Shown: piece by piece, positions 36,803 through 45,583 of the stretch | Layout of the letters: each line of letters opens with the position of its first letter | Position numbering within the stretch: the stretch's first letter is position 1 | Source: Eimeria necatrix | Taxonomy: Eukaryota; Apicomplexa; Conoidasida; Eucoccidiorida; Eimeriidae | NCBI RefSeq assembly: GCF_000499385.1 | Contig: NW_013651844.1 | Location: forward strand, 21,001 to 85,000 | Direction of reading: 5' to 3' | DNA length: 64,000 nucleotides | Notes under the pieces: generated by a model | What the model saw: only the letters and a program-made list of their open reading frames with translations | Told to the model about the DNA's origin: nothing | Database searches by the model: none | Position numbers and translations under genes: made by a program

Positions 36803-38895
36803 TTAGTTGGGAAGGCGAGAAACAGGACACTTCGAGTAGGCGTGCGGCCATTGGCGCACATCAGGAGGGTCAGCAGGTGTCTTCGTTGTGAGTGTAGGAT
36901 GTTCCGTCTCTGGGTTGGATTCCGGCGGCGCAGATGAAAGTGCGGACAGCAGGCTGCGTTGTCTAGACCGTCGCGAACGAATGCCGGCGAGCTCCCTGTA
37001 GTTGACAGGCCGACCACGAGCGCGGGGATCTGCGCTGGCTTGTCCTATTGGGGGCATCACTGGTACCGATGGCGTGTTGTGCGAGCAGATGTCATGAAGA
37101 CCGGGACGGCGAGACAAGGCATCAACAACTTGATTGCGCGCTCATTGAACATAAGTGATGTGCAAATCCGGGAACTCCGCAAGAAAGACTAGCCACCGGG
37201 CGGTGCGTCCGCGCAGAGGCTTCGATGCTTGGAGTCGTTGGAGATGCGTGAGTGCTTGATGATCAATGTAAGCCGTTACCTTGGAGACACGGAGCAAGTA
37301 CGACCACTTGTCCAGTGCCATGACCAACGCCAAGAGTTTCTGAGCGTAGATTGAGTATCTCTGTTGCGTGGGGCTCATGACTTGGCTGAGGAAGCCGATG
37401 GGTTTGCCATCTTGCCGATCGCATAACCGGAGGCATCTGTCTATAATTCGAAGGGTTTCGTCGTGTCAGGGACTTGTGATGTAGTGAAGTCGATTAAGCG
37501 ATGTTTGAGCTGCCGCACCGCTTGCGTGTGAAGCTCTGTCCATTCGAAACTGACGTCTTTACGCGTAAGATCAACCAGCGGCCGGGCAACGTCTGCATAA
37601 TCCGGTCCCATGAACATGCGACACTAATTTATGGTACCGAGGAATTGGCTCACTTGCGTTTTGTTCTCCTGCACCTCGGGCCAATGCCGTATGGCTTCGA
37701 TTTTTTCTTCTGCAGGTTTGATCCCCGCAGCAGATATTCTATAACGCAAATATGTAATTGTGTGCCTTGCAAACTTGCATTTGGGGAATTCTGGGTAGAA
37801 CTGGTGTCTAATAAAAATGCTTAGGACTTGTCGCAGGAGAGAAAGGTGCCCAGAGAGATCGGAACTATAGAGAAGTACATCATCTAGGTACGCAATAACG
37901 CCCTGTCCCAATAAAGGTTGTAGATAGGCATTGATATTGGCCTGAAACGCAGCGGGAGCACCCTAAAGGCCGAAGGGCATTACTCGGTACTCGAATAGTC
38001 CCAGAACGGACCGGAAAGCTGTCTCCTACCGGTTTTCCTTAGCCATACGTATTTCATGGAGTCCTGCTTCAAGATCCAAGGTGGAAAAATACTTGGCGCC
38101 TCCCAGCATCTCTACAATGGTTTGAATGGGAGGTAGTGGAAAATCAGGGGCTATCGTAAGGGCATTTAGAGCCTGGGAATTGACAATGATATGCATCTTC
38201 CGCTCCCCGGAGACATCCTCACGTTTGTCCACCATGATCGTAGAAGAGCAAATTGGCGAATAGGTCGGTCCGATCCAACCAACGTCCGATAATTTAGCTA
38301 TCTCCTGTTTGTGGAATGTGAGCTGATTTGGGGTCATACGGTATATTGCAGATTTCGCTAGAAGTTTTCCAGGCACAAGTAGAATTTGGTGATCACGAGG
38401 GCACTTCGGCGGTAATCCCTTAGGTTAGTTATCGGGAAAAGGCGCTCGATACTCGTCCAACACCTGGGCAATCTCACGTGGAATATCCTTCGCCTCTGGC
38501 GAGTTTATCCATTCGTCGACAAGAGTGTGTTCGAGTTGTGCCATAGGCCAGGGAGACCCCTCGTCACTCTCCGCTGCCACCGACGCGGTTGAGGCCAAAG
38601 GACTACGCCAGCCAGAGGACGTGGGTTGATTCCCAATTAACGCGCAACAAAGTGCGCCTTGCCATTCATCTGGGAACCTTAGGGGCACTGCCGGACCGGC
38701 TTCGGGCAAAGCCAGTATAAGATGCAAACCGTGCAATGGAGCCCTGAGATCCTCTGTGTCAGCCGCCGCCTGACGAACGAGCGACGTTATCCGCGCCTTC
38801 GCCATAGTCTTCGCGTGGGACTTATACCTCCTTGGAGGGGGACGTAGGAATATAGCTGCCTCCTCGGCTGACATACCCGCCAGTTGTTTGGCCAA
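36803..38895 (-). pseudogene. Reverse transcriptase and RNase H of chromovirus 1
   Basis: The RT reads from about 38376: IYRMTPNQLTFHKQEIAKL, FSTLDLEAGLHEIRMA, then after a broken part the catalytic YLDDVLLYS (about 37865-37890) and the thumb region. RNase H follows with YSIYAQKLLALVMALDKW and AYIDHQALTHL (about 37378-37142), and the linker SRRPGLHDI ... WPHAYSKCPV toward integrase (to about 36860). The stretch 38895-38425 is the spacer between protease and RT. Stops and frame changes at about 38020, 37620 and 37140 break it. Confidence 0.8.
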
Positions 38896-39004
38896 TATCT
38901 CATATGCTTGCTATGCTGCTGTCCTTGGGTGGACTACGGTGGGACTGTCACCTAGCAGCTTTGCTTCACCAGTCCGAACGACGGTAACTCGCACCACTGG
39001 CCAT

Positions 39005-39424
39005 TCACATAGGTTCGAAGTTTGTCAAACTGAAAATACCAGGCCACCATGTGTTCGTCAGCCAATCCAAACCCAACACTAAGTCATAGGGAATGGGTCC
39101 CACTAAAAAGTCCCCGGAAAAACGTGCATGTCCGCACCACATCGTCAATCCCGTCACAACCCGATCAATGCGTAGTTGTGGACCTGTAGCTACGGTGAAC
39201 CTATGCTCTTTTGGAAGTCTCCACACTTCCAGCTGCAGTCGTTCGACTGTTTTAGGACTAATGAAACTTCTCGAAGCCCCAGTGTCCACGAGGGCCTCAC
39301 AAGGACTCCATGCGAGCTCAAGGCGAAGTACCGCCGTCGCAGCCACACAATACAACGCTCCCCCTTGGTCGTAAGACTCTTTCGTGCAAGTCTCCTTCAA
39401 CCAGTGTGGCACAATCTCTGTCAC
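39005..39424 (-). pseudogene. Retropepsin-like protease of chromovirus 1
   Basis: ALVDTGASRSFIS carries the aspartic protease catalytic triad DTG, and LVLGLDWL near the end is the second conserved block of Ty3-type proteases. The size (about 140 codons) is usual. It lies between the Gag and RT remains and in a different frame from both. Confidence 0.85.
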
Positions 39425-39713
39425 GTCTGACCTATAGCCGTCTTCTGTTGCCTCTGCAGACTTCCTGCTGCTATCAGTCGTAGCGTCTGGAGTCTCTTCA
39501 CTCAGGATCGACGCTGACCCAGATTCCCGCCGCGTTTCCGAAAGCGGCTAGTCCCTTCCGGGTGCCCATCGCTCGCATTAGTTATTTCCGCAGTGCGGAG
39601 GAGTTGGTTTTCCCAGTCAAGGGAGACTGGAATGGCATTAGGGCCTGTCGCAACCGCATACATCATCCGTTTGCCATGGCTACGCGGCCTAGAACGCTCG
39701 TCTCCAACCACGC

Positions 39714-40808
39714 CTAGGCCCGCATGTTTAATCGTTCCGTCTTCTCAGTGCTAGGACGGGTGGGCGCCCTACTGCTCTTGTCCATCGGCTCGCGCCGGCC
39801 TCGTTCATACGTAGGACAGTCCCAAGCATTGTGTCCCACACCGCCACACTTCTTGCATATTTCCCCCCGACGTTTGGTACATTCCCCTTTGCTGGGGAAG
39901 ACACGTGCCGGATGTCCGGGACCCTGACACTCAGAGCAGTTCGTGTGGGTTCCCCGAGGGCGATTTTCAATTTCCTGGCGTCCACGGGGTCCACTACCTT
40001 GGATAGCAGCCTTAATGGCTCGACTGGTCTTTTCTCGGAGTTCCAGCACACTCTGCTTGGGCTCGTAGAGCCGTGTTGCGGCTGTCGCCGCTTGTTCCCA
40101 CGACAGACATTTCACCTGTCCGTTATTGGTTATTAGAAGATGGAGGTCTGTCGGTAGCCCGGTGCAGTAATAGTCAGCCAGTTCTTCGGGGACAAGACCC
40201 AAACCACGCTGCGCTACAGCCGCAAACCGGTCCGTGTATTCCTTCGGGTTATCATTCCACCGTACTTTAGCAAGCTTCGTTAACAATTGACTCTGCGACA
40301 TTGTTTTGTCGAACCCCTCCAAAAGCCTGCGCTATACCGTCGTCCAGTCGCTTGGGTCGATAATTCGCCGTAGATACATCCAGTACGTTAGAGCCAGGCC
40401 CACAAGGTGGCCTATAACTGCATTTCCCCACTCGCGCGGTTTCAATACCATCTGGGTGTACCGGCGCTGGGTGTGCAGCAGAAAGGCCTGCATAGTGCTG
40501 CCGTCTTCTGGTAGTATGGGAATCGTTGCGCTGGATTCCACGGTCTTCCCTATAACAGTTCTTATCACACTCATAGCTGACTGGAATTGGTCCCACGTGA
40601 CGAAGGAACTGTCCCCTGGCATAACATTGGTCATAGGTATCACATGCAGTGGCGCCTCCTTATGCCCATGCGGCCCCTGTGCCACGGTGGGTTTCGGAGT
40701 CGCATGGCGATGATGGGCTGGCGTCCCACTCGGCATTTTGTTGACTGACATTGTAGAAGTCTCCTGCGGTGTGGGGCCGATAACGCGTCCGTTGCGGAGA
40801 TGCATCAC
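39714..40808 (-). pseudogene. Gag of chromovirus 1
   Basis: Starts MHLRNGRVIGPT at about 40805, as does the Gag of element 2. It continues through a retrotransposon gag core (AFLLHTQRRYTQM, GLALTYWMYLRR), then a TAG stop at about 40332, and resumes in the same frame to zinc knuckles. The second knuckle is intact (CKKCGGVGHNAWDC). In the first the final Cys is lost (CSECQGPGHPARVF). Confidence 0.85.
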
Positions 40809-40889
40809 TTACCGAGCGAAGATTTCTAGGCGTGAGCTATTAAAACATAGTATTCCTACTCCCAAGTCCGGAAAGAACAAAGATTTCAT

Positions 40890-40906
40890 TCCCGGAACAG
40901 CCACCA
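40890..40906 (-). promoter_or_regulatory. Putative primer-binding site of chromovirus 1
   Basis: Two bases inside the 5' LTR, the minus strand reads TGGTGGCTGTTCCGGGA, starting with the TGG that pairs with a tRNA CCA end. The tRNA identity was not determined. Confidence 0.5.
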
Positions 40907-40908
40907 AG

Positions 40909-41112
40909 TGTAGTACACAGCGCCTACTGCTGCGACTACGTTGCTACCTGCCCCTCGAGAAGGGCCTATGATCGGCACCTAGCGTTGGCCCATATCCTTG
41001 AAACAGTAGCTTATATATATCGAAATACAGTTATTCTTCTGTTTCCAAAGTCTGTTGTTTTTCAATTCGCCCAACTCGGGGTGCTCGCCTCCTAGGCCCT
41101 GTGGGGAGGAGG
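40909..41112 (-). repeat. Truncated 5' LTR of chromovirus 1
   Basis: 204 bp matching the left half of the 34739 LTR (TGTAGTACACAGCGCC to CCCTGTGGGGAGGAGG). The remaining roughly 210 bp are missing. Element 2 starts at the break, and the missing part does not reappear after element 2. Confidence 0.85.
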
Positions 41113-41517
41113 TGTAGTGAACAGCTGGCCTACACTGGTAGTACGCATGGTCCCTGGGCTAGTCTGACTAAGTGCACACTCTGCATCTACTATCTAAAAT
41201 CCATGATTCTCGCCAACCACTACTGTATACCCTAAATAGCCATATACAATTGAGTTCATATTACTGAAAGGTAAGAAAACCCAAAATAATAGAACTGACT
41301 GTTGACCCTCGCTGAGGGTCAGTGCCTGAGTCATGGCACCAACCTCGCATCCAGCCCCATACCCGGTGTTGGCTAGCGAGCTCACTATTCCCTTTTATAA
41401 TTTCCCAATATCTAATGGTGCCTTTTACCTTAAAATATTCTATATTATTCATGCCCCTTCGCGTTACTAAGCCTCGAGGGGTGGCGACGAAGGTCAATTG
41501 TAGTGCCTGGCACTACA
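41113..41517 (-). repeat. 3' LTR of chromovirus 2
   Basis: 405 bp from TGTAGTGAACAG to GGCACTACA. On the minus strand it is preceded by GGGGGAAGT, a polypurine tract next to the LTR. Confidence 0.9.
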
Positions 41518-41835
41518 ACTTCCCCCGTGCTAACGAACAGAAACCGCTTGGCGGTTTTTCAGGTTCCGGCCCTTCTCTTCTCCTCATTCTCTCCGTTCAT
41601 CACGCTTCACAACAATCTCGGAACGTCCCACACGTCAGGGGCTGTGGGGCCATTGGCTAGTACGTCAAATCGGCCGACCTTCTAGGGGGTGGGCCGGCCT
41701 TCCCTGACTAGGAAATAGGTGTTCACGAATCTCGGCAGGTGCGTTATCATTCTCCGACCATTCTTACTCCTTACCCAGCCCTTCTACTAGTAGACGTCGG
41801 TGTCCTCGGACGTCCTGTAGTGCACTAGTAGTCGT

Positions 41836-42120
41836 CTAGCCCTCCCTTAACGTGATACTAGTGACATTAGTTCCTTGAAGGTAAGCAGCTGGCAGAGTCT
41901 TGGATTGTAAGGTGCTCCTGCACCCCTTCCCCCCCTTCCCAGGACGAGAACGGGCGGGCGAACGCGTATAAAGAGAAAGGGGCGAGAGCAGCGGAAAGGG
42001 AAGAAAAAGGAGAAGAGGAAGAAGAAGAAGAAGAAGAAGAAGAAGAAGAAGAAGAAGAAGGAGAAGAAGAAGAAGAAGAAGAAGGAGAAGAAGAAGAAGA
42101 AGAAGAAGAAGAAGAAGGTC
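41836..42120. repeat. GAA/TTC tract between chromodomain and 3' LTR
   Basis: From about 42010 to 42118 the plus strand is almost pure (GAA)n with a few GGA interruptions, flanked by purine-rich sequence from 41990. Such polypurine tracts can form triplex DNA. It lies in the 3' non-coding part of element 2. Confidence 0.9.
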
Positions 42121-42129
42121 GTCAGGATG

Positions 42130-43317
42130 GATGGCGTTTGCGCTGGCGGCGCCGGCACGCCCGAAGTAAGGCGGGACACCCTGCCAAATGATGTGCGGGT
42201 TCCCATGTGGCCTTTTCCTCGGGAACACCCCGCCACTTAACAAGATAGTGCGCCTCCTCTCCAGTCCCTTTTTGTTCCAGGATATAGTCGACAAGATACT
42301 GGTCCGTAGGGTTGCCGGCGTCATCGCGTGTTGGTGGCCATTGGAGCTTCGTGTGGAACTAAAGCGGGATCGCGGGGATGATGTGGGACCAATTGTGAAA
42401 CATGAAAAACATTGTGTCCCTCGTATGTGGGGGGCAAAGCAAGACGGTAAGCGACCTCGCCAATGCGTTCGGTCACTGTGAAGGGCCCACGGTATTTAGG
42501 TTCAAACTTAGAACAATGGTTAAGAGCAGGTAAGTGTTTGCCACTCAGCCAGACTTGGTCGCCCACCTTGTATTCCACAGCCCTGCGGCGGGCGTCAGCG
42601 TAGTATTTCTGACGCCACTTTGCCTGGAGGATGTGGCTCTGTGCGCGATCGCGGAGCTGCCGGAAGAGTTTCGTCATAGGGGGAGTGAGCGTAGGAGTCA
42701 AAGCACCAACAATGTCTAGGTCCGCCGCGGTTAAGGGATTCTCCCCAATCATGATTTCGAAAGGGGAAAGCTCAGTAGAGGAATGACTGGTGGTGTTATA
42801 GGCTAGCTCCAAGGCAGGCAGCAGGCCTTCCCACTCCCGCTCATCTGCCTGGATGTACGTGCGTAGCATCTGTTCAAGGGTGCGGTTAACTCGCTTGGTC
42901 TGGCCATCCGTTTGCGGGTGGTAAGAAGAAGACATCGCCCGGGTAATATTGAAACGTGAGCACAATTGCGACCACATTTCGGATGGCGTCGTGCCCAGTG
43001 GTAGTGAGGGGTAAGTCAGTGACGAAATCTAGGCTAACATGGCTGCACCGGCGAGAGGGAATAAGCAGCTGCTGTAAGAGGCCGGCGGGTTTCTGATTGA
43101 GGGATTTGGATGCGCGACACTGCGTGCAGGACTCCACGTACGCGTTGGTGTAAGTACGCATGCCAGGCCAATAGTAATGCTTGCTGAGGGCCTTGTAGGT
43201 CTTCTTTTGGCCTCGATGCCCGGCGGTGACGTGATCATGATGCGTGTACAGGACGTGATTGAGGAACTCTGGAAATTGAGGCACGCAAATGAGCCAGAGA
43301 CCATTAACGCAGATGTG
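42130..43317 (-). pseudogene. Integrase and chromodomain of chromovirus 2, core deleted
   Basis: The zinc-binding domain is well kept (HHDHVTAGHRGQKKTYKALS, CTQCRASKS). The catalytic core begins LDFVTDLPLTTTGHDAI and then jumps, near 42978, to the sequence that in element 1 lies about 57 residues further on (QLCSRFNI). The deleted part includes the second catalytic Asp (SDRDPRF in element 1), and the frame changes. The C-terminal part continues to VFHVSQLVPHHP. A chromodomain follows (YLVDYILEQKGTG, YLVKWRGVPEEKATWEPAHH) with the Trp intact. Confidence 0.85.
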
Positions 43318-44310
43318 TTAGTAGGGCAGAACAAAACGGAAGGTATGACGACGATGTTGGAACTCCAGTTGAACAACTTCACCCGGCTTGGTAGAGGCAG
43401 CGTTATAAGGCTCGCTGAACACAGGGCACTTAGAATACGCTGCCGGCCAGTCGAGGACGGGAGAACTGGGCGTAGGTGTTGGGTCTGCCGGCGTGGGACA
43501 GTCTCTAGCGTAGTGATCCCGGCCCCCACACCTGGAGCACGTTTCCCCAATCCGTCGCGTCGCTCCATTGCGGAGCGGACAGTCCCTGCTCACATGTCCC
43601 CTTCCGCTGCACGCGTAACAGCGTGAGTCTGTAGGGTCATTCCGTCTGTTTCCCCTGCTCTCTCGTTCGCGCTGTAGACACGGCTCTCGCCCCCCGTTAG
43701 CCCATCTACGCTTGGCATCCTCTAAGTCCCGCTGGAATCGGAGGCGGTCTTCGCATGAATCCCTCCATGGTGCCGCCGTGGTAGCCAGTGCTGCGGCTGC
43801 TTCCTGCCAGTCCGCCAATTTCCTTGTTCCCCCTCGAGTTATCTCCCGGTATATTTCTACCGGCAGGTTGGCCAAGTAGTAACCCACCAACAGGTCTGGT
43901 GCCATCGATACCCCTTGGGCCACGATAGCCGCAAAACGCGCGGAGTATGCTTGGTGATCACCCCGCCATACATTCTCCGCTATCATGACTTTCATCCGTT
44001 CCTTTGTTATGTTACAGAATTGCGCACAGAATCGCTGTCTCAGTTGCTCCCAATCAGTCAGGGGTACTCCCGTGCGACGCAGATACAACCAGTATCCCAA
44101 GGCGTCGCCCGTCAGATATCTTTTGAGTTCTTCTCCCCACTGCCGCTTTTCCAGCCCTCGTTCGATGAAATCTAACTCCACAAGGTCGAGGAAATTCCTC
44201 ATATTCTTGCCGTCCTCGTACCCAATGGACCTCTGGGACGTATGCACTAACCCCGTGCCATCTGAGAGGCGAATTGCCGAAAGAACTCGGCCATTCCCGG
44301 TTCCATCCAA
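43318..44310 (-). CDS. Gag core, zinc knuckles and pre-integrase linker of chromovirus 2
   Basis: A 330-codon open frame on the minus strand. It has a retrotransposon gag core (ALGYWLYLRRTGVPLTDWEQ, AENVWRGDHQAYSARFAAIV), an Arg-rich stretch and two CCHC knuckles (CYACSGRGHVSRDC and CSRCGGRDHYARDC). After the knuckles the frame passes without a break into the WPAAYSKCPVF linker, which in element 1 lies between RNase H and integrase. The stop TAA at 43318-43320 corresponds to a Leu codon in element 1, and the same frame continues into integrase. The N-terminal part (44552-44247, MDMHLRNGKVV) is in another frame, so a frameshift lies near 44250-44310. Confidence 0.8.
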   Translation of the reverse strand: MDGTGNGRVLSAIRLSDGTGLVHTSQRSIGYEDGKNMRNFLDLVELDFIERGLEKRQWGEELKRYLTGDALGYWLYLRRTGVPLTDWEQLRQRFCAQFCNITKERMKVMIAENVWRGDHQAYSARFAAIVAQGVSMAPDLLVGYYLANLPVEIYREITRGGTRKLADWQEAAAALATTAAPWRDSCEDRLRFQRDLEDAKRRWANGGREPCLQRERESRGNRRNDPTDSRCYACSGRGHVSRDCPLRNGATRRIGETCSRCGGRDHYARDCPTPADPTPTPSSPVLDWPAAYSKCPVFSEPYNAASTKPGEVVQLEFQHRRHTFRFVLPY

Positions 44311-44552
44311 GCTTGATTCATTTCGGGTTCCTTGCGTCCTCCAACGTCGCGGTCCCGGTTTCTCGGTATCGGTCGGCCTACCCCTGCGATGGGCTGGCTG
44401 ATGTCGCGACCGGGTTCTGTTCGTTTCGATTCAATAGGGTGCCCCGCGGTTTCTTTACTTGATACAACTATATTCGGCTTTCCTGCGTTTGGTTCTGGTG
44501 GAGGTTGTACCACTTTTCCGTTGCGTAGGTGCATGTCCATCCCCGTCTTCAC
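44247..44552 (-). pseudogene. N-terminal part of Gag, chromovirus 2
   Basis: Reads MHLRNGKVVQPPPEPNAGK from about 44534, matching the start of the element 1 Gag (MHLRNGRVIGPT), followed by a basic, Pro-rich stretch. It is separated by a frameshift from the Gag core. The track of 101 codons has a start upstream of the Met shared with element 1. Confidence 0.7.
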
Positions 44553-44653
44553 TTAGGTACGGAGGTCACTTCAGATTTTGCGAGAGAGAAAGGAAAGGAT
44601 CTTCCCCTGTAAAACAAGCTCGATAATTTACCCAATTTACTTTGAATTTTATA

Positions 44654-44670
44654 TCCCGGAGCAGCCCCCA
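44654..44670 (-). promoter_or_regulatory. Putative primer-binding site of chromovirus 2
   Basis: The minus strand reads TGGGGGCTGCTCCGGGA two bases inside the 5' LTR, at the same place and similar in sequence to the site in element 1. Confidence 0.5.
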
Positions 44671-44672
44671 AA

Positions 44673-45079
44673 TGTAGTGAACAGCGGACCTGCACTGTTA
44701 CCACGTATGGTCCCTGGGCTAGTCTGACTTAAGTGCACACTCTGCACCTGCTGTCTAAAGTCCATGATTCTCGCCAACCACTACTGTATACCCTAAATAG
44801 GCATATACAATTGAGTTCATATTATTGAAAGGTAAGAAAAACCCAGAATAATAGAACTGACTGTTGACCCTCGCTGAGGGTCAGTGCCTGAGTCACGGCA
44901 CCAACCTCGCGTCCAGCCCCATACCCGGTGCTGGCTAGCGAGCACACTATTCCCTTTTATGATTTCCCAATATCCAGTGGTGCCTTATGCCTTAAAATAT
45001 TCTATATGTTTCATGCTCTTTCGCGTTACTAAGCCTCGAGGGGTGGCGACGAAGGTCAATTGTAGTGCCTGGCACTACA
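44673..45079 (-). repeat. 5' LTR of chromovirus 2
   Basis: 407 bp from TGTAGTGAACAGCGGACC to CCTGGCACTACA, clearly homologous to 41113-41517 with scattered substitutions, and to the inverted solo LTR at 12710-13116. The transcript of the element would start in this LTR. Confidence 0.9.
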
Positions 45080-45218
45080 AAAGTCCTATCACTCCCCTTT
45101 ATCAATATGTTATCTTTACTCACATCTTTATCGCCGTGGATTGTGGGAGACATTCTTTGCTGCAGCGTGATGCATGTGAAGCTGCATCCAGTGAAAATAA
45201 TAGGACACAACTGCACAG

Positions 45219-45583
45219 GCGAAACTAAGCTGCGTCCGCGACTGGACAATTTGCCTGTTGGCCTCTCGAAGGTACACTTGTGTCACTGTGGGACTAAGAT
45301 GACCTCGTACAAATGCATATTAGTGACTGTGGATTGCAGTTGGATTGAACGACTAACACTAAGGGAATTTGATTTTGGCTATTGCACTGTCTTTCACCCA
45401 ATGGCTTCGATATTTCTTTGAGTGATGCACAAAAAAATGTTCCTGTACATATATGCACTTTGCCTCTGTAAAGAGCTGCAAACCTGATTGATTCAGGGAA
45501 AATTGAGACTCAGAGATTGGGGAGCACAGCAGATTGAATTACCAGGAATTGAGAAGACAAGAAGACCACAGGAGCGTGAATGA
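45219..45583 (+). CDS. Possible two terminal exons of an unknown gene
   Basis: 45219-45271 (after CTGCACAG; LRPRLDNLPVGLSK, donor AAG/GTACAC) joins in phase 0 to 45533-45583 (IELPGIEKTRRPQERE, then TGA). Only 34 residues are involved, so chance is not excluded. Any 5' part would lie under or beyond the inserted retroelements. Confidence 0.2.

Larger units (their letters stand above)
34739..41112 (-). mobile_element. Ty3/gypsy chromovirus 1 (degenerate, 5' LTR truncated)
   Basis: Minus-strand element: 3' LTR 34739-35154, pol and gag decaying through 35380-40808, 5' LTR 40909-41112. The 5' LTR stops after 204 bp where element 2 begins. The two LTRs are roughly 92% identical over the shared part by eye, so the insertion is old. 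Domain order Gag (zinc knuckle), protease, RT, RNase H, integrase, chromodomain is that of chromoviruses. Frames change several times and stops are present, so it cannot be autonomous. Confidence 0.9.
41113..45079 (-). mobile_element. Chromovirus 2: two LTRs, Gag joined to integrase, no protease/RT/RNase H
   Basis: The LTRs at 41113-41517 and 44673-45079 share their full length. Between them, on the minus strand, are Gag, zinc knuckles, the pre-integrase linker, integrase and chromodomain. Protease, RT and RNase H are absent, which makes it non-autonomous. No target-site duplication is visible (GGAGG on the left, AAAGT on the right). Confidence 0.9.

Noticed and set aside
42010..42118. A Phe/Ser-rich or Leu-rich protein from the GAA/TTC tract
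   Set aside because: Simple triplet repeat open in all frames, located between the chromodomain and LTR of a decayed element.
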